Shown: piece by piece, positions 8,218-16,060 of the stretch
Position numbering within the stretch: the stretch's first letter is position 1
Layout of the letters: each line of letters begins with the position of its first letter
Assembly (NCBI GenBank): GCA_001940925.1
Contig: MSGZ01000042.1
Span: 128,970-192,969 of the forward strand
Reading direction: 5' to 3'
DNA length: 64,000 bases
Source of the DNA: Ruminococcus sp. Phil11
GTDB taxonomy: Bacteria; Bacillota; Clostridia; Oscillospirales; Ruminococcaceae
The notes under the pieces: model-generated
What the model saw: the letters and a program-made list of their open reading frames with translations, nothing else
Databases searched by the model: none
Told to the model about the DNA's origin: nothing
Position numbers and translations under genes: made by a program

Positions 8218-9780
8218 ATGAAACACAAAAAAATATTATCCGCCGTGCTTGCAGCCTGCATGTTAGCGGGCAGCAGCATCGCAAGTCTTCCGGCATCGGC
8301 TGAGAACGGCGACACCGGAATTCTCCCTTACGAATCCTACCGCGAATACGGTGACGTCAATCTCGATCTGAGCGTCGATGTCGCAGACGCAGTCGTGATT
8401 GCCAGATTCTATGCAATGGATTATACCCTTCAGATCACCGATCTGGGCAAGCAGCTTGGCGACGTCAATCTGGACGGCAATCTGGACGACGACGATCTGA
8501 AACAGGTGCTCGAATTCATTGCGCACAAGCGTACCCAACTCGGTGTTGCTGACAAACCGGTCGAGCATCTTTATCAGGCGGTCAACCTCACAGAGCAGAC
8601 AGAATCCGGCACGGCCACAGGCAAGGAAGCGGACGAAGCCTTCATCAGCAGCCAGATGAAGCTGACCGTCGGTCTGTTCAAGGGCTCGGCGGCTGACAGA
8701 CAGTCCGAAGGACAGAATGTGCTGATCTCGCCGCTGTCCATTTCGCAGGCACTGGCGATGACCGCAAACGGCGCGAACGGCGAAACGAGAACCGAAATGG
8801 AAAAGCTCCTCGGCGATACGATCAAAATGGATGAGCTGAACCAGTATTACTACGACTACACGGCAGACCTCACCGGCAGCGAAGATGCCGCGCTGCATCT
8901 TGCCAATTCGATCTGGATCAATAACAAAAGCGAAACCCTGCAGGTTCGCACCCCGTTCCTGCAGACCGCCAAGGACTACTACCGTTCCGAGGTGTTCGCT
9001 GCCCCGTTCGATGACAGCACCCTCAATGACGTCAACAGCTGGGTGAACACCAACACGCATGAGATGATCCCGAAGCTGCTTGACAGGCTCGACCCGCAAA
9101 CACAAATGATCCTCATCAATGCACTGGCCTTTGAAGCGGAATGGTACAACCCCTACCGCGCAGACCGTGAATATGACAGAACCTTCCATGCGGATACCGG
9201 TGACATGACCGCGACGCTGATGTACTCCGATGAAAGAACCTATCTGGAGGACGAAAAAGCGACCGGCTTCATCAAGCCGTACGAGGGCGGCCGTTACAGC
9301 TTTGCGGCGCTCCTGCCGAACGAGGATGTTTCTCTCAGCGAGTACATCGAAGGCATGACGCCGGAATCGCTGCAGGCATTCCTGAACAGCAAACGGTCTG
9401 AAGAAGTTGTTGCAGCGATCCCGAAGTTCGAGGACGACTATTCGATCACCCTGGACGATGTGCTGAAAAAGCTCAGCATGGAAAGCGCGTTCACGGACGG
9501 CGCAGACTTCTCTGAGCTGAATGCAAAAAAAGACTCGAAGATCGACACTGTGCTCCACAAGACCTTTGTGAAGGTCGATGAGCGCGGAACGAAGGCCGGC
9601 GCAGTCACGGCGGTCATGATTGCACCGACCAGTGCAATCCCGGAAGATACGCCTCAGCCGAAGTACGTGATCCTTGACCGTCCGTTCATCTATATGATCC
9701 TTGACAACAAAACGAATCTTCCTGCCTTTATCGGCTATGTCCTGCACCCGACAGCCGTTGAAGCAGCAGAAACCGAATGA
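8218..9780 (+). CDS. Dockerin-serpin 1 (first of tandem array)
   Basis: This is a secreted serine-protease inhibitor of the serpin family carried by a dockerin, 520 residues long. The signal peptide is residues 1-28. The dockerin (about 44-107) has two Ca-binding repeats, GDVNLDLSVDVADAV and GDVNLDGNLDDDDL. The serpin domain (about 138-515) shows NVLISPLSISQALAMTANGA, LILINALAFEAEW-type breach strands and the C-terminal LDRPFIYMI. The hinge ERGTKAGAVT has small residues at P12-P9, as in inhibitory serpins. Counting from the hinge places P1-P1' at Thr-Ser. The ATG at 8218, with AAGGAGG upstream, replaces an in-frame ATG at 8194 that would precede the signal peptide. It lacks the LAGSC cysteine of its neighbours (LAGSS). 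Confidence 0.9.
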   Translation: MKHKKILSAVLAACMLAGSSIASLPASAENGDTGILPYESYREYGDVNLDLSVDVADAVVIARFYAMDYTLQITDLGKQLGDVNLDGNLDDDDLKQVLEFIAHKRTQLGVADKPVEHLYQAVNLTEQTESGTATGKEADEAFISSQMKLTVGLFKGSAADRQSEGQNVLISPLSISQALAMTANGANGETRTEMEKLLGDTIKMDELNQYYYDYTADLTGSEDAALHLANSIWINNKSETLQVRTPFLQTAKDYYRSEVFAAPFDDSTLNDVNSWVNTNTHEMIPKLLDRLDPQTQMILINALAFEAEWYNPYRADREYDRTFHADTGDMTATLMYSDERTYLEDEKATGFIKPYEGGRYSFAALLPNEDVSLSEYIEGMTPESLQAFLNSKRSEEVVAAIPKFEDDYSITLDDVLKKLSMESAFTDGADFSELNAKKDSKIDTVLHKTFVKVDERGTKAGAVTAVMIAPTSAIPEDTPQPKYVILDRPFIYMILDNKTNLPAFIGYVLHPTAVEAAETE

Positions 9781-9806
9781 CCCATGATCCAAAGGAGGGT
9801 AACATC

Positions 9807-11333
9807 ATGAAATTCAGAAAAGCTTTATCCGCACTGCTTGCAGTTTGTACGCTGGCAGGCAGCTGCATCACACCGGCGGCCGTTTCTGCCGATCTCGCAG
9901 AGCCCCGCGAAATCGTCTACGGCGACGTCAACCTCGATGAAAAGGTCGATGTTTCGGATGCGGTCATGATCGCAAGATTCTATGTCATGGACTGGGGTCT
10001 GGAGATCACCGATACCGGCAAAAAGCAGGGTGACGTCAATCTGGACGGCAATCTGGACGACGACGATATGCTCGCAGTCCTGCAGTATATCGCCCGCAAG
10101 CGCACACAGCTCGGCGTAAAGGAAGAACGGCAGGAGCAGCAATACAATTCCGTCAACCTGACGGAAGCGGTCGCAGCCGGAGAGGCTTCCGGCAAGGAGG
10201 CAGATGAAGCCTTCATCAGCAGCCAGATGAAGCTGACCGTTGATCTGTTCCGGGAAGCCGCCGCCGATCAGCAGTCCGAGGGCAAAGATGTCCTGATCTC
10301 GCCGCTGTCCGTTTCGCAGGCACTCGCGATGACCGCGAACGGCGCAGACGGCGAAACGAAAACCGAAATGGAAAAGCTGCTCGGCGATACGATCGATATC
10401 GACACGCTGAACCAGTATTATTACGACTACACGGAAAGGCTTACCGGCGGTGAGGACCCGGCACTGCATCTTGCAAACTCCCTCTGGGTGAACAAGGACG
10501 AAAACCGCATCAAGGTGCCGCAGACCTTCCTGCAGACCACGAAGGATTACTACCATGCGGAAGCATTCTCCACGCCGTTCGATGACAGCACCGTCAAGGA
10601 CGTCAACAACTGGGTGAATTTCCACACGCATGAGATGATCCCGAAGCTGCTTGAGAAGTGCAATCCGGATTGGGTCATGATGCTGGTCAATGCGCTGGCA
10701 TTTGAGGCGGAATGGTCGGAGCCCTACGAACGCATGAACATCCGCAACAACACCTTCCATGCCTATGACGGTGACATGACCGTCGAGATGATGAGTTCAG
10801 AGGAAGGCCGCTACATCTCCGATGAAAACGCAGTCGGCTTCATCAAGCCGTACAAGGGCGGCCAGTACAGCTTCGCGGCAGTCCTGCCGAATGAGAACAT
10901 GACCGTTTCGCAGTATGTTGACGCCATGACGCCGGAATCCCTGCAGAAGCTGCTCAGCAGTGCAACCAATGATACGGTCTACGCAAGGCTGCCGAAGTTC
11001 ACGTATGACTACGATCTCATCATGAACGACGTCCTGCAGGATCTCGGTATGAAAAAAGCATTCGGCGATGCAGATTTCTCGCGGCTCACTTCCGTCGGCT
11101 GCCCAAATATCGACATGGTGCTGCACAAGACCTTCATTCAGGTCGATGAGCGCGGAACGAAGGCCGGTGCGGTCACAGCCGTCATGTTGGCAGAGTGCGT
11201 CGCGGAGGATCCGCCGCAGCCGAAGTACGTCTATCTTGACCGTCCGTTCATCTACATGATCCTGGACAACAAGACGAATCTGCCGGTGTTCATCGGCTAT
11301 GTCCTGCACCCGACAGCTGTTGAAGCTGAATAA
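9807..11333 (+). CDS. Dockerin-serpin 2
   Basis: This 508-residue secreted serpin follows serpin 1 after 26 bases. The signal peptide (MKFRKALSALLAVCTLAGSC, cleavage near VSA) is followed by an N-terminal dockerin (GDVNLDEKVDVSDAVMIARF and GDVNLDGNLDDDDM) and a full serpin domain with LISPLSVSQALAMTANGADG and LDRPFIYMI. The hinge ERGTKAGAVT is identical to serpin 1, but the loop beyond it changes to AVMLAECVAED, which puts P1-P1' at Cys-Val by the usual count. The ATG at 9807 has AAAGGAGGG upstream; an in-frame ATG at 9777 lies in the serpin 1 stop and is rejected. The Cys at P1 could also be redox-sensitive; that is inference. Confidence 0.9.
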   Translation: MKFRKALSALLAVCTLAGSCITPAAVSADLAEPREIVYGDVNLDEKVDVSDAVMIARFYVMDWGLEITDTGKKQGDVNLDGNLDDDDMLAVLQYIARKRTQLGVKEERQEQQYNSVNLTEAVAAGEASGKEADEAFISSQMKLTVDLFREAAADQQSEGKDVLISPLSVSQALAMTANGADGETKTEMEKLLGDTIDIDTLNQYYYDYTERLTGGEDPALHLANSLWVNKDENRIKVPQTFLQTTKDYYHAEAFSTPFDDSTVKDVNNWVNFHTHEMIPKLLEKCNPDWVMMLVNALAFEAEWSEPYERMNIRNNTFHAYDGDMTVEMMSSEEGRYISDENAVGFIKPYKGGQYSFAAVLPNENMTVSQYVDAMTPESLQKLLSSATNDTVYARLPKFTYDYDLIMNDVLQDLGMKKAFGDADFSRLTSVGCPNIDMVLHKTFIQVDERGTKAGAVTAVMLAECVAEDPPQPKYVYLDRPFIYMILDNKTNLPVFIGYVLHPTAVEAE

Positions 11334-11372
11334 CACACACCCGACCGGACATCTGTTCAAGGAGGAATCATT

Positions 11373-12890
11373 ATGAAGATCCGGAGAGCTTTATCTGCAC
11401 TGCTGGCCGTCGGCGTACTGGCAGGCAGCTGCATCACACCGCTGGCCGTCTCAGCCGACAATGACGAACCCCGTCAGATCCTGTACGGCGACTTCAATCA
11501 GGACGAAAAGATCGACGTCACGGACGCGGTCATGATCGCAAGATTCTATGTCATGGACTATGATCTCGTCGTGACCGATCAGGGCAAGCTGCAGGCTGAC
11601 GTCAATCAGGACGGCAACATCGACGACACCGATCTGATTCAGGTACTGGAGTACATCGCACGCAAGCGCACCGTCCTCGGATATGAGGAGGAGAAAAAGG
11701 TGGAATACAAGGCAAAGAACCTGATGAGCGGCATTGAGGCTAAGACCCCTGCTGCTAAGGCCGCTGACGAGACTTTCATCGACAGCCAGCTGAAGCTGAC
11801 CGTCGATCTGCTGAAGGGCGCAGCCGCCGACGAACAGTCAAAGGACAAGGATCTGCTGATCTCGCCGCTGTCCGTCTCGCAGGCGATCGCCATGGCAACA
11901 AACGGCGCAAAGGGCGATACGAAAACCGAAATGGAAAAGCTGCTCGGCGATACGCTGGACATTGACGCGCTGAACCAGTATTACTATGACTACACGACGA
12001 AGCTGACCAAAGCGGATAACGCAAAGCTCAGCCTTGCCAATTCGCTGTGGATCAAGGATGACCCCGAGGCAATTCAGGTGCCGCAGACATTCCTGCAGAC
12101 GACCAGAGATTACTACGGCGCAGACGCATTCATGGCACCGTTTGATCAAACGACCGTCAAGGACGTCAACAACTGGGTGAATCTGAACACGCATGAGATG
12201 ATCCCGAAGGTCATTGAAAAAATGGATCCGAACTGGATCATGCTGCTGATCAATGCGCTGGCCTTTGAAGCGGAATGGGCAAAGCCTTACTATAAAGAGG
12301 ATGTGCAGGAAACGACCTTCCACGCCTATGACGGCGACATGAAGGCTGACATGATGTACTCCCACGAGTATTGCTATCTGCATGATGACAAGGCATCCGG
12401 CTTCATGAAGCACTATAAGGGCGGCGATTACAGCTTCGCAGCGATCCTGCCGGACGAAGGCATTTCGGTCAATGAATACATCGAAGGCATGACCGCCGAT
12501 TCGATCAAAAAGATCCTGAACAGCAAGAGCAATGAGCTCGTGTATACGAGGCTTCCGAAGTTCAAGTATGACTACTCGATCACGATGAACGATATGCTGC
12601 AGGCACTCGGCATGAAGCTGGCCTTTGAAAGAGGCACAGCAGATTTCAAGGGCCTGAACACCATTGAGCAGACCTACATTGACCTTGTCGTGCACAAGAC
12701 CTTCATTCAGGTCGATGAGCGCGGCACGAAGGCCGGCGCGGTCACGATGATCGCAATGGATGGCAACGCCGTCATGCCGGAGCCGAAGTATGTGTATCTT
12801 GACCGTCCGTTCATCTACATGATCGTGGACAACAGCACGAATCTGCCGGTATTCATCGGCTATGTCCTGCATCCGGTCGCAGGAAAATGA
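11373..12890 (+). CDS. Dockerin-serpin 3
   Basis: This 505-residue secreted serpin lies 39 bases after serpin 2. The signal peptide contains LAGSC, and the dockerin (GDFNQDEKIDVTDAVMIARF and ADVNQDGNIDDTDL) has Gln in place of Leu at the repeat position NxD. The serpin scaffold is complete (LISPLSVSQAIAMATNGAKG, LINALAFEAEW, LDRPFIYMI). The hinge ERGTKAGAVT is intact, followed by MIAMDGNAVMPEPK, which gives P1-P1' as Asn-Ala by counting. The loop is shorter than in serpin 1. Its last 39 bases open a 133-base perfect repeat that recurs at the serpin 4/5 junction. Confidence 0.9.
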   Translation: MKIRRALSALLAVGVLAGSCITPLAVSADNDEPRQILYGDFNQDEKIDVTDAVMIARFYVMDYDLVVTDQGKLQADVNQDGNIDDTDLIQVLEYIARKRTVLGYEEEKKVEYKAKNLMSGIEAKTPAAKAADETFIDSQLKLTVDLLKGAAADEQSKDKDLLISPLSVSQAIAMATNGAKGDTKTEMEKLLGDTLDIDALNQYYYDYTTKLTKADNAKLSLANSLWIKDDPEAIQVPQTFLQTTRDYYGADAFMAPFDQTTVKDVNNWVNLNTHEMIPKVIEKMDPNWIMLLINALAFEAEWAKPYYKEDVQETTFHAYDGDMKADMMYSHEYCYLHDDKASGFMKHYKGGDYSFAAILPDEGISVNEYIEGMTADSIKKILNSKSNELVYTRLPKFKYDYSITMNDMLQALGMKLAFERGTADFKGLNTIEQTYIDLVVHKTFIQVDERGTKAGAVTMIAMDGNAVMPEPKYVYLDRPFIYMIVDNSTNLPVFIGYVLHPVAGK

Positions 12891-12984
12891 TCCTGCTCCC
12901 TGAAAAGGAGGAAACAGCATGAAAATCCGAAAAGCTCTGACAGCATCGCTTGCATCCGTCATTCTTGCAGGCAGCTGCATCACA
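12852..12984 (+). repeat. 133-bp perfect direct repeat, copy 1
   Basis: The 133 bases from 12852 to 12984 are identical to 14395-14527, an offset of 1543 bases. Each copy covers the last codons of one serpin, the 28-base spacer with AAAAGGAGG, and the first 22 codons of the next. The match ends sharply (C at 12985 against T at 14528). It shows recent unequal crossing-over or gene conversion. Confidence 0.95.
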
Positions 12985-14433
12985 CCGGCGGCTGTTTATG
13001 CAAACGACCCGCCGCTTTACGGCGACGTCAATCTGGACAGTTCCGTTGACGTTTCGGATGCCGTAATGGTCGCAAGGTTCTGCGTCATGGATGCAGGGCT
13101 TCAGATCACGGATTACGGCAAAGCCTGCGGTGATGTCAACGCAGACAGCAAGCTGGACGACAAAGACCTGATGAAGCTCCTGCGGTTCATTGCAAAGCAG
13201 GTCACACGCAGCGAGCTCGGAATGCCCGATACAGACGAACCCCGTCAGCAGCGGTCTGTCAGTCTCATGGAGGGGATCGAACCGCAGCTGGCAAATGAAA
13301 AGGCTCCCGACCGTCAGTTCATCGCAAGCCAGATGAAGCTGACCGCCGACCTGCTGAAGGCCGCGGCCAATGACCCGCAGTCCGCAGGCAAAAACCTGAT
13401 GATCTCGCCGCTGTCCGTTTCGCAGGCACTCGCCATGACCGCGAACGGCGCAAACGGCAACACGAAAGCGGAAATGGAACAGCTGCTCGGCGATACGATT
13501 GATCTCGAAACGCTGAACCGATATTATGCCGGCTACACGGCAAAGCTTTCCCGCTCGGAAAAGGTGAAGCTGAATCTTGCCAATGCGATCTGGATCAAGG
13601 ATGACAGCAGGCTGATTCAGGTGCCGGAGGCATTCCTGCAGACAACCGCCGACTATTATCATGCGGACGCCTACAAGGCACCGTTCAATGATACAACGGC
13701 TGCGGATATCAACGGCTGGGTCTATGAAAACACCTTCGGAATGATCCCGGAGCTGGTGGATGATATCAACCCGGACACGGTCATGATGCTGGTCAATGCT
13801 GTCGCCTTTGACGGAGAATGGGCAAGTCCGTTCACCCTGATCGAGGAGGACGAACCGCAGCTGTTCCACGCTTATGACGGCGACATGTCCGCCGATATGA
13901 TGCGCGGCAGCGGAACCTGCTATCTGCAGGATGAACACGCGACCGGCTTCATCAAGCGGTATGCAGGCGGCTACAGCTTTGCAGGCATCCTGCCGGATGA
14001 AGATGTTACGGTCTCCGATTATCTGGACAGCATGACCGGCGAATCCCTGCAGGCAATGCTTGACAGCAAAGATTATGCCGATGTGATCGTCACGATGCCG
14101 AAGTTCAGCGATTCCTACGATATCCTGATGAACGATATGCTGATGACACTCGGCATGAAGGACGCATTCGACCCTGCCGCCGCTGACCTCACCGGACTGA
14201 ACGCACTCGGCAACACCTGCATTGACTTCGTCCTGCACAAGACCTTTATCGAGGTCAACGAAAAAGGCACAAAAGCAGCAGCCGTGACCGGAAACGGTAC
14301 GGTCGCCGGTGCAATCAGGACGACGCCGCAGTATATCACGCTCGACCGCCCGTTCCTCTACATGATCCTTGACAACAACACGAATCTGCCGGTGTTCATC
14401 GGCTATGTCCTGCATCCGGTCGCAGGAAAATGA
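12919..14433 (+). CDS. Dockerin-serpin 4
   Basis: This 504-residue secreted serpin lies 28 bases after serpin 3. Its first 22 codons are identical in DNA to those of serpin 5. The dockerin (GDVNLDSSVDVSDAVMVARF and GDVNADSKLDDKDL) is the most divergent of the tandem set in its second half. The serpin domain has LMISPLSVSQALAMTANGA and LDRPFLYMI. The hinge is EKGTKAAAVT instead of ERGTKAGAVT, and the loop GNGTVAGAIRTTP gives P1-P1' as Gly-Ala by counting. Gly or a neighbouring Val/Ala at the scissile bond would suit an elastase-like or subtilisin-like target, which is inference. Confidence 0.9.
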   Translation: MKIRKALTASLASVILAGSCITPAAVYANDPPLYGDVNLDSSVDVSDAVMVARFCVMDAGLQITDYGKACGDVNADSKLDDKDLMKLLRFIAKQVTRSELGMPDTDEPRQQRSVSLMEGIEPQLANEKAPDRQFIASQMKLTADLLKAAANDPQSAGKNLMISPLSVSQALAMTANGANGNTKAEMEQLLGDTIDLETLNRYYAGYTAKLSRSEKVKLNLANAIWIKDDSRLIQVPEAFLQTTADYYHADAYKAPFNDTTAADINGWVYENTFGMIPELVDDINPDTVMMLVNAVAFDGEWASPFTLIEEDEPQLFHAYDGDMSADMMRGSGTCYLQDEHATGFIKRYAGGYSFAGILPDEDVTVSDYLDSMTGESLQAMLDSKDYADVIVTMPKFSDSYDILMNDMLMTLGMKDAFDPAAADLTGLNALGNTCIDFVLHKTFIEVNEKGTKAAAVTGNGTVAGAIRTTPQYITLDRPFLYMILDNNTNLPVFIGYVLHPVAGK

Positions 14434-14527
14434 TCCTGCTCCCTGAAAAGGAGGAAACAGCATGAAAATCCGAAAAGCTCTGACAGCATCGCTTGCATCC
14501 GTCATTCTTGCAGGCAGCTGCATCACA
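14395..14527 (+). repeat. 133-bp perfect direct repeat, copy 2
   Basis: This is the second copy of the repeat at 12852-12984, at the serpin 4/5 junction. Recombination between the two copies would delete or duplicate exactly one serpin gene (1543 bases). Confidence 0.95.
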
Positions 14528-15982
14528 TCGGCGGCCGCACTGACGCCGGTCATCACCTACGGCGACGTCAACCTTGACACCGTTGTCGATGTCTCAGACG
14601 CCGTCATGATCGCAAGATTCTACGTGCAGGATTTCAGCCTGCAGATCACCGACGTCGGCAAAATGCAGGCGGACGTCAATCTGGACAGAAACATTGACAT
14701 TGACGACATGACATGCGTGCTCGAATACATCGCGCACAAGCGGACAGCACTCGGCATCCCGGAGCAGAAGATCGAGCCGAAGTATCAGGCAGAAAACCTG
14801 ACCGACGGCGTAACGGCGGACAATACCTCTGCAAAGGCATCAGACGAAGCCTTCATCGCATCGCAGATGAAGCTGACCGCAGGACTGTTCAGCGGCGCGG
14901 CGCTCGACCCGCTGACGACGGACAATATGCTGATCTCGCCGCTGTCCATTTCGCAGGCACTTGCCATGACCGCGAACGGCGCAGAGGAGAACACGAAAAC
15001 CGAAATGGAAAAGCTGCTCGGCGATACGATCGACATTGAAACGCTGAACCAGTATTATCTTGGCTATACCGAGAGACTGACCGCCACCGACGAGCTCCAC
15101 CTTGCCAATTCGCTCTGGATCCGCGACAATGAACACCGCATCACCGTGCCGGAAGCATTCCTGCAGACCGCGTCGGGCTACTACAAGGCAGACGCGTTCA
15201 AGGCACCGTTTGACGGCAGCACCGTCACGGACGTCAACAACTGGGTCGGTGCCAACACCCACGGCATGATCAACAAGCTGATCGACAGAATTGACCCGAA
15301 CTGGATCATGCTGCTGATCAACGCACTGGCGTTTGAAGCGGATTGGGAAACGCCTTATCCGGCAAGCAGCATCCACAACGGCACATTCCATGCCTACGAC
15401 GGCGACATGACCGCCGAGATGATGTACGGCGAAGTAAGCAGCTACATTGAGGACGAATACGCGACCGGCTTCATCAAGGCATACAAGGGCGGAAAGTACA
15501 GCTTCGCGGCCGTGCTCCCGAAGCAGGAAGCATCCGTGACCGTTTCCGATTACGCCGGCATGATGACCGGTGAATCCCTGCAGAAGCTGCTCAGCAGCAA
15601 GCAGGATGCATCTGTCCGGACGATGCTGCCGAAGTTCAAGTACGACTACACGATCACCCTGAATGACACGCTGAAAGCACTCGGCATGAAGGACGCCTTC
15701 GTTTATCCGATCGCGCGCTTCGGGAAACTGAACAGTGCCAATCCGCTGACCTTTGTGGATCTGGTGCTGCACAAGACCTTCATTCAGGTCGATGACCGCG
15801 GAACGAAGGCCGGAGCCGTGACAATGGTCGCCATGGCAGACAGAGCGATCGACCCGCGTGAGGTCAAAACGGTTTATCTTGACCGCCCGTTCATTTACAT
15901 GATCCTTGACAATGAGACAAACCTGCCTGTATTCATCGGCACTGTCATGCACCCGACAGCCGCCGAGGTAACGGAAGACTGA
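14462..15982 (+). CDS. Dockerin-serpin 5
   Basis: This 506-residue secreted serpin lies 28 bases after serpin 4, with the same spacer sequence as between serpins 3 and 4. The dockerin reads GDVNLDTVVDVSDAVMIARF and ADVNLDRNIDIDDM. The serpin domain has MLISPLSISQALAMTANGAE and LDRPFIYMI. The hinge is DRGTKAGAVT and the loop MVAMADRAIDPRE puts Arg-Ala at P1-P1', which is the pattern of an inhibitor of trypsin-like or Arg-specific proteases. The signal peptide contains LAGSC but the following residues (AAALT) give a poorer signal peptidase I site than in its neighbours. Confidence 0.9.
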   Translation: MKIRKALTASLASVILAGSCITSAAALTPVITYGDVNLDTVVDVSDAVMIARFYVQDFSLQITDVGKMQADVNLDRNIDIDDMTCVLEYIAHKRTALGIPEQKIEPKYQAENLTDGVTADNTSAKASDEAFIASQMKLTAGLFSGAALDPLTTDNMLISPLSISQALAMTANGAEENTKTEMEKLLGDTIDIETLNQYYLGYTERLTATDELHLANSLWIRDNEHRITVPEAFLQTASGYYKADAFKAPFDGSTVTDVNNWVGANTHGMINKLIDRIDPNWIMLLINALAFEADWETPYPASSIHNGTFHAYDGDMTAEMMYGEVSSYIEDEYATGFIKAYKGGKYSFAAVLPKQEASVTVSDYAGMMTGESLQKLLSSKQDASVRTMLPKFKYDYTITLNDTLKALGMKDAFVYPIARFGKLNSANPLTFVDLVLHKTFIQVDDRGTKAGAVTMVAMADRAIDPREVKTVYLDRPFIYMILDNETNLPVFIGTVMHPTAAEVTED

Positions 15983-15993
15983 AACAAACGCAA

Positions 15994-16025
15994 CCGAGCC
16001 TGCCCGGGGATCCGGACGGGCTCGG
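15994..16025 (+). other. Hairpin between serpins 5 and 6
   Basis: CCGAG (15994-15998) pairs with CTCGG (16021-16025) and CCCG (16003-16006) with CGGG (16017-16020). No T-run follows, so it is more likely an RNA-processing or stability element than a full terminator. It marks the only wide gap (78 bases) in the array. Confidence 0.45.
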
Positions 16026-16060
16026 CTCCGTGAACTGATAACCGAAAAGGAGGAACCATC

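Noticed and set aside
12852-14527. A mobile element or integron-like cassette array
   Set aside because: The repeat covers coding sequence of the serpins and has no integrase, attachment-site or terminal-repeat features.
8263-15952. Several long minus-strand ORFs opposite the serpins (up to 567 codons)
   Set aside because: They repeat with the serpin genes in the opposite frame and vary in step with them; none has a proper start signal.
15994-16025. Serpin 5/6 hairpin as a transcription terminator
   Set aside because: No T-run follows the stem, so it was listed as a hairpin of unknown role.
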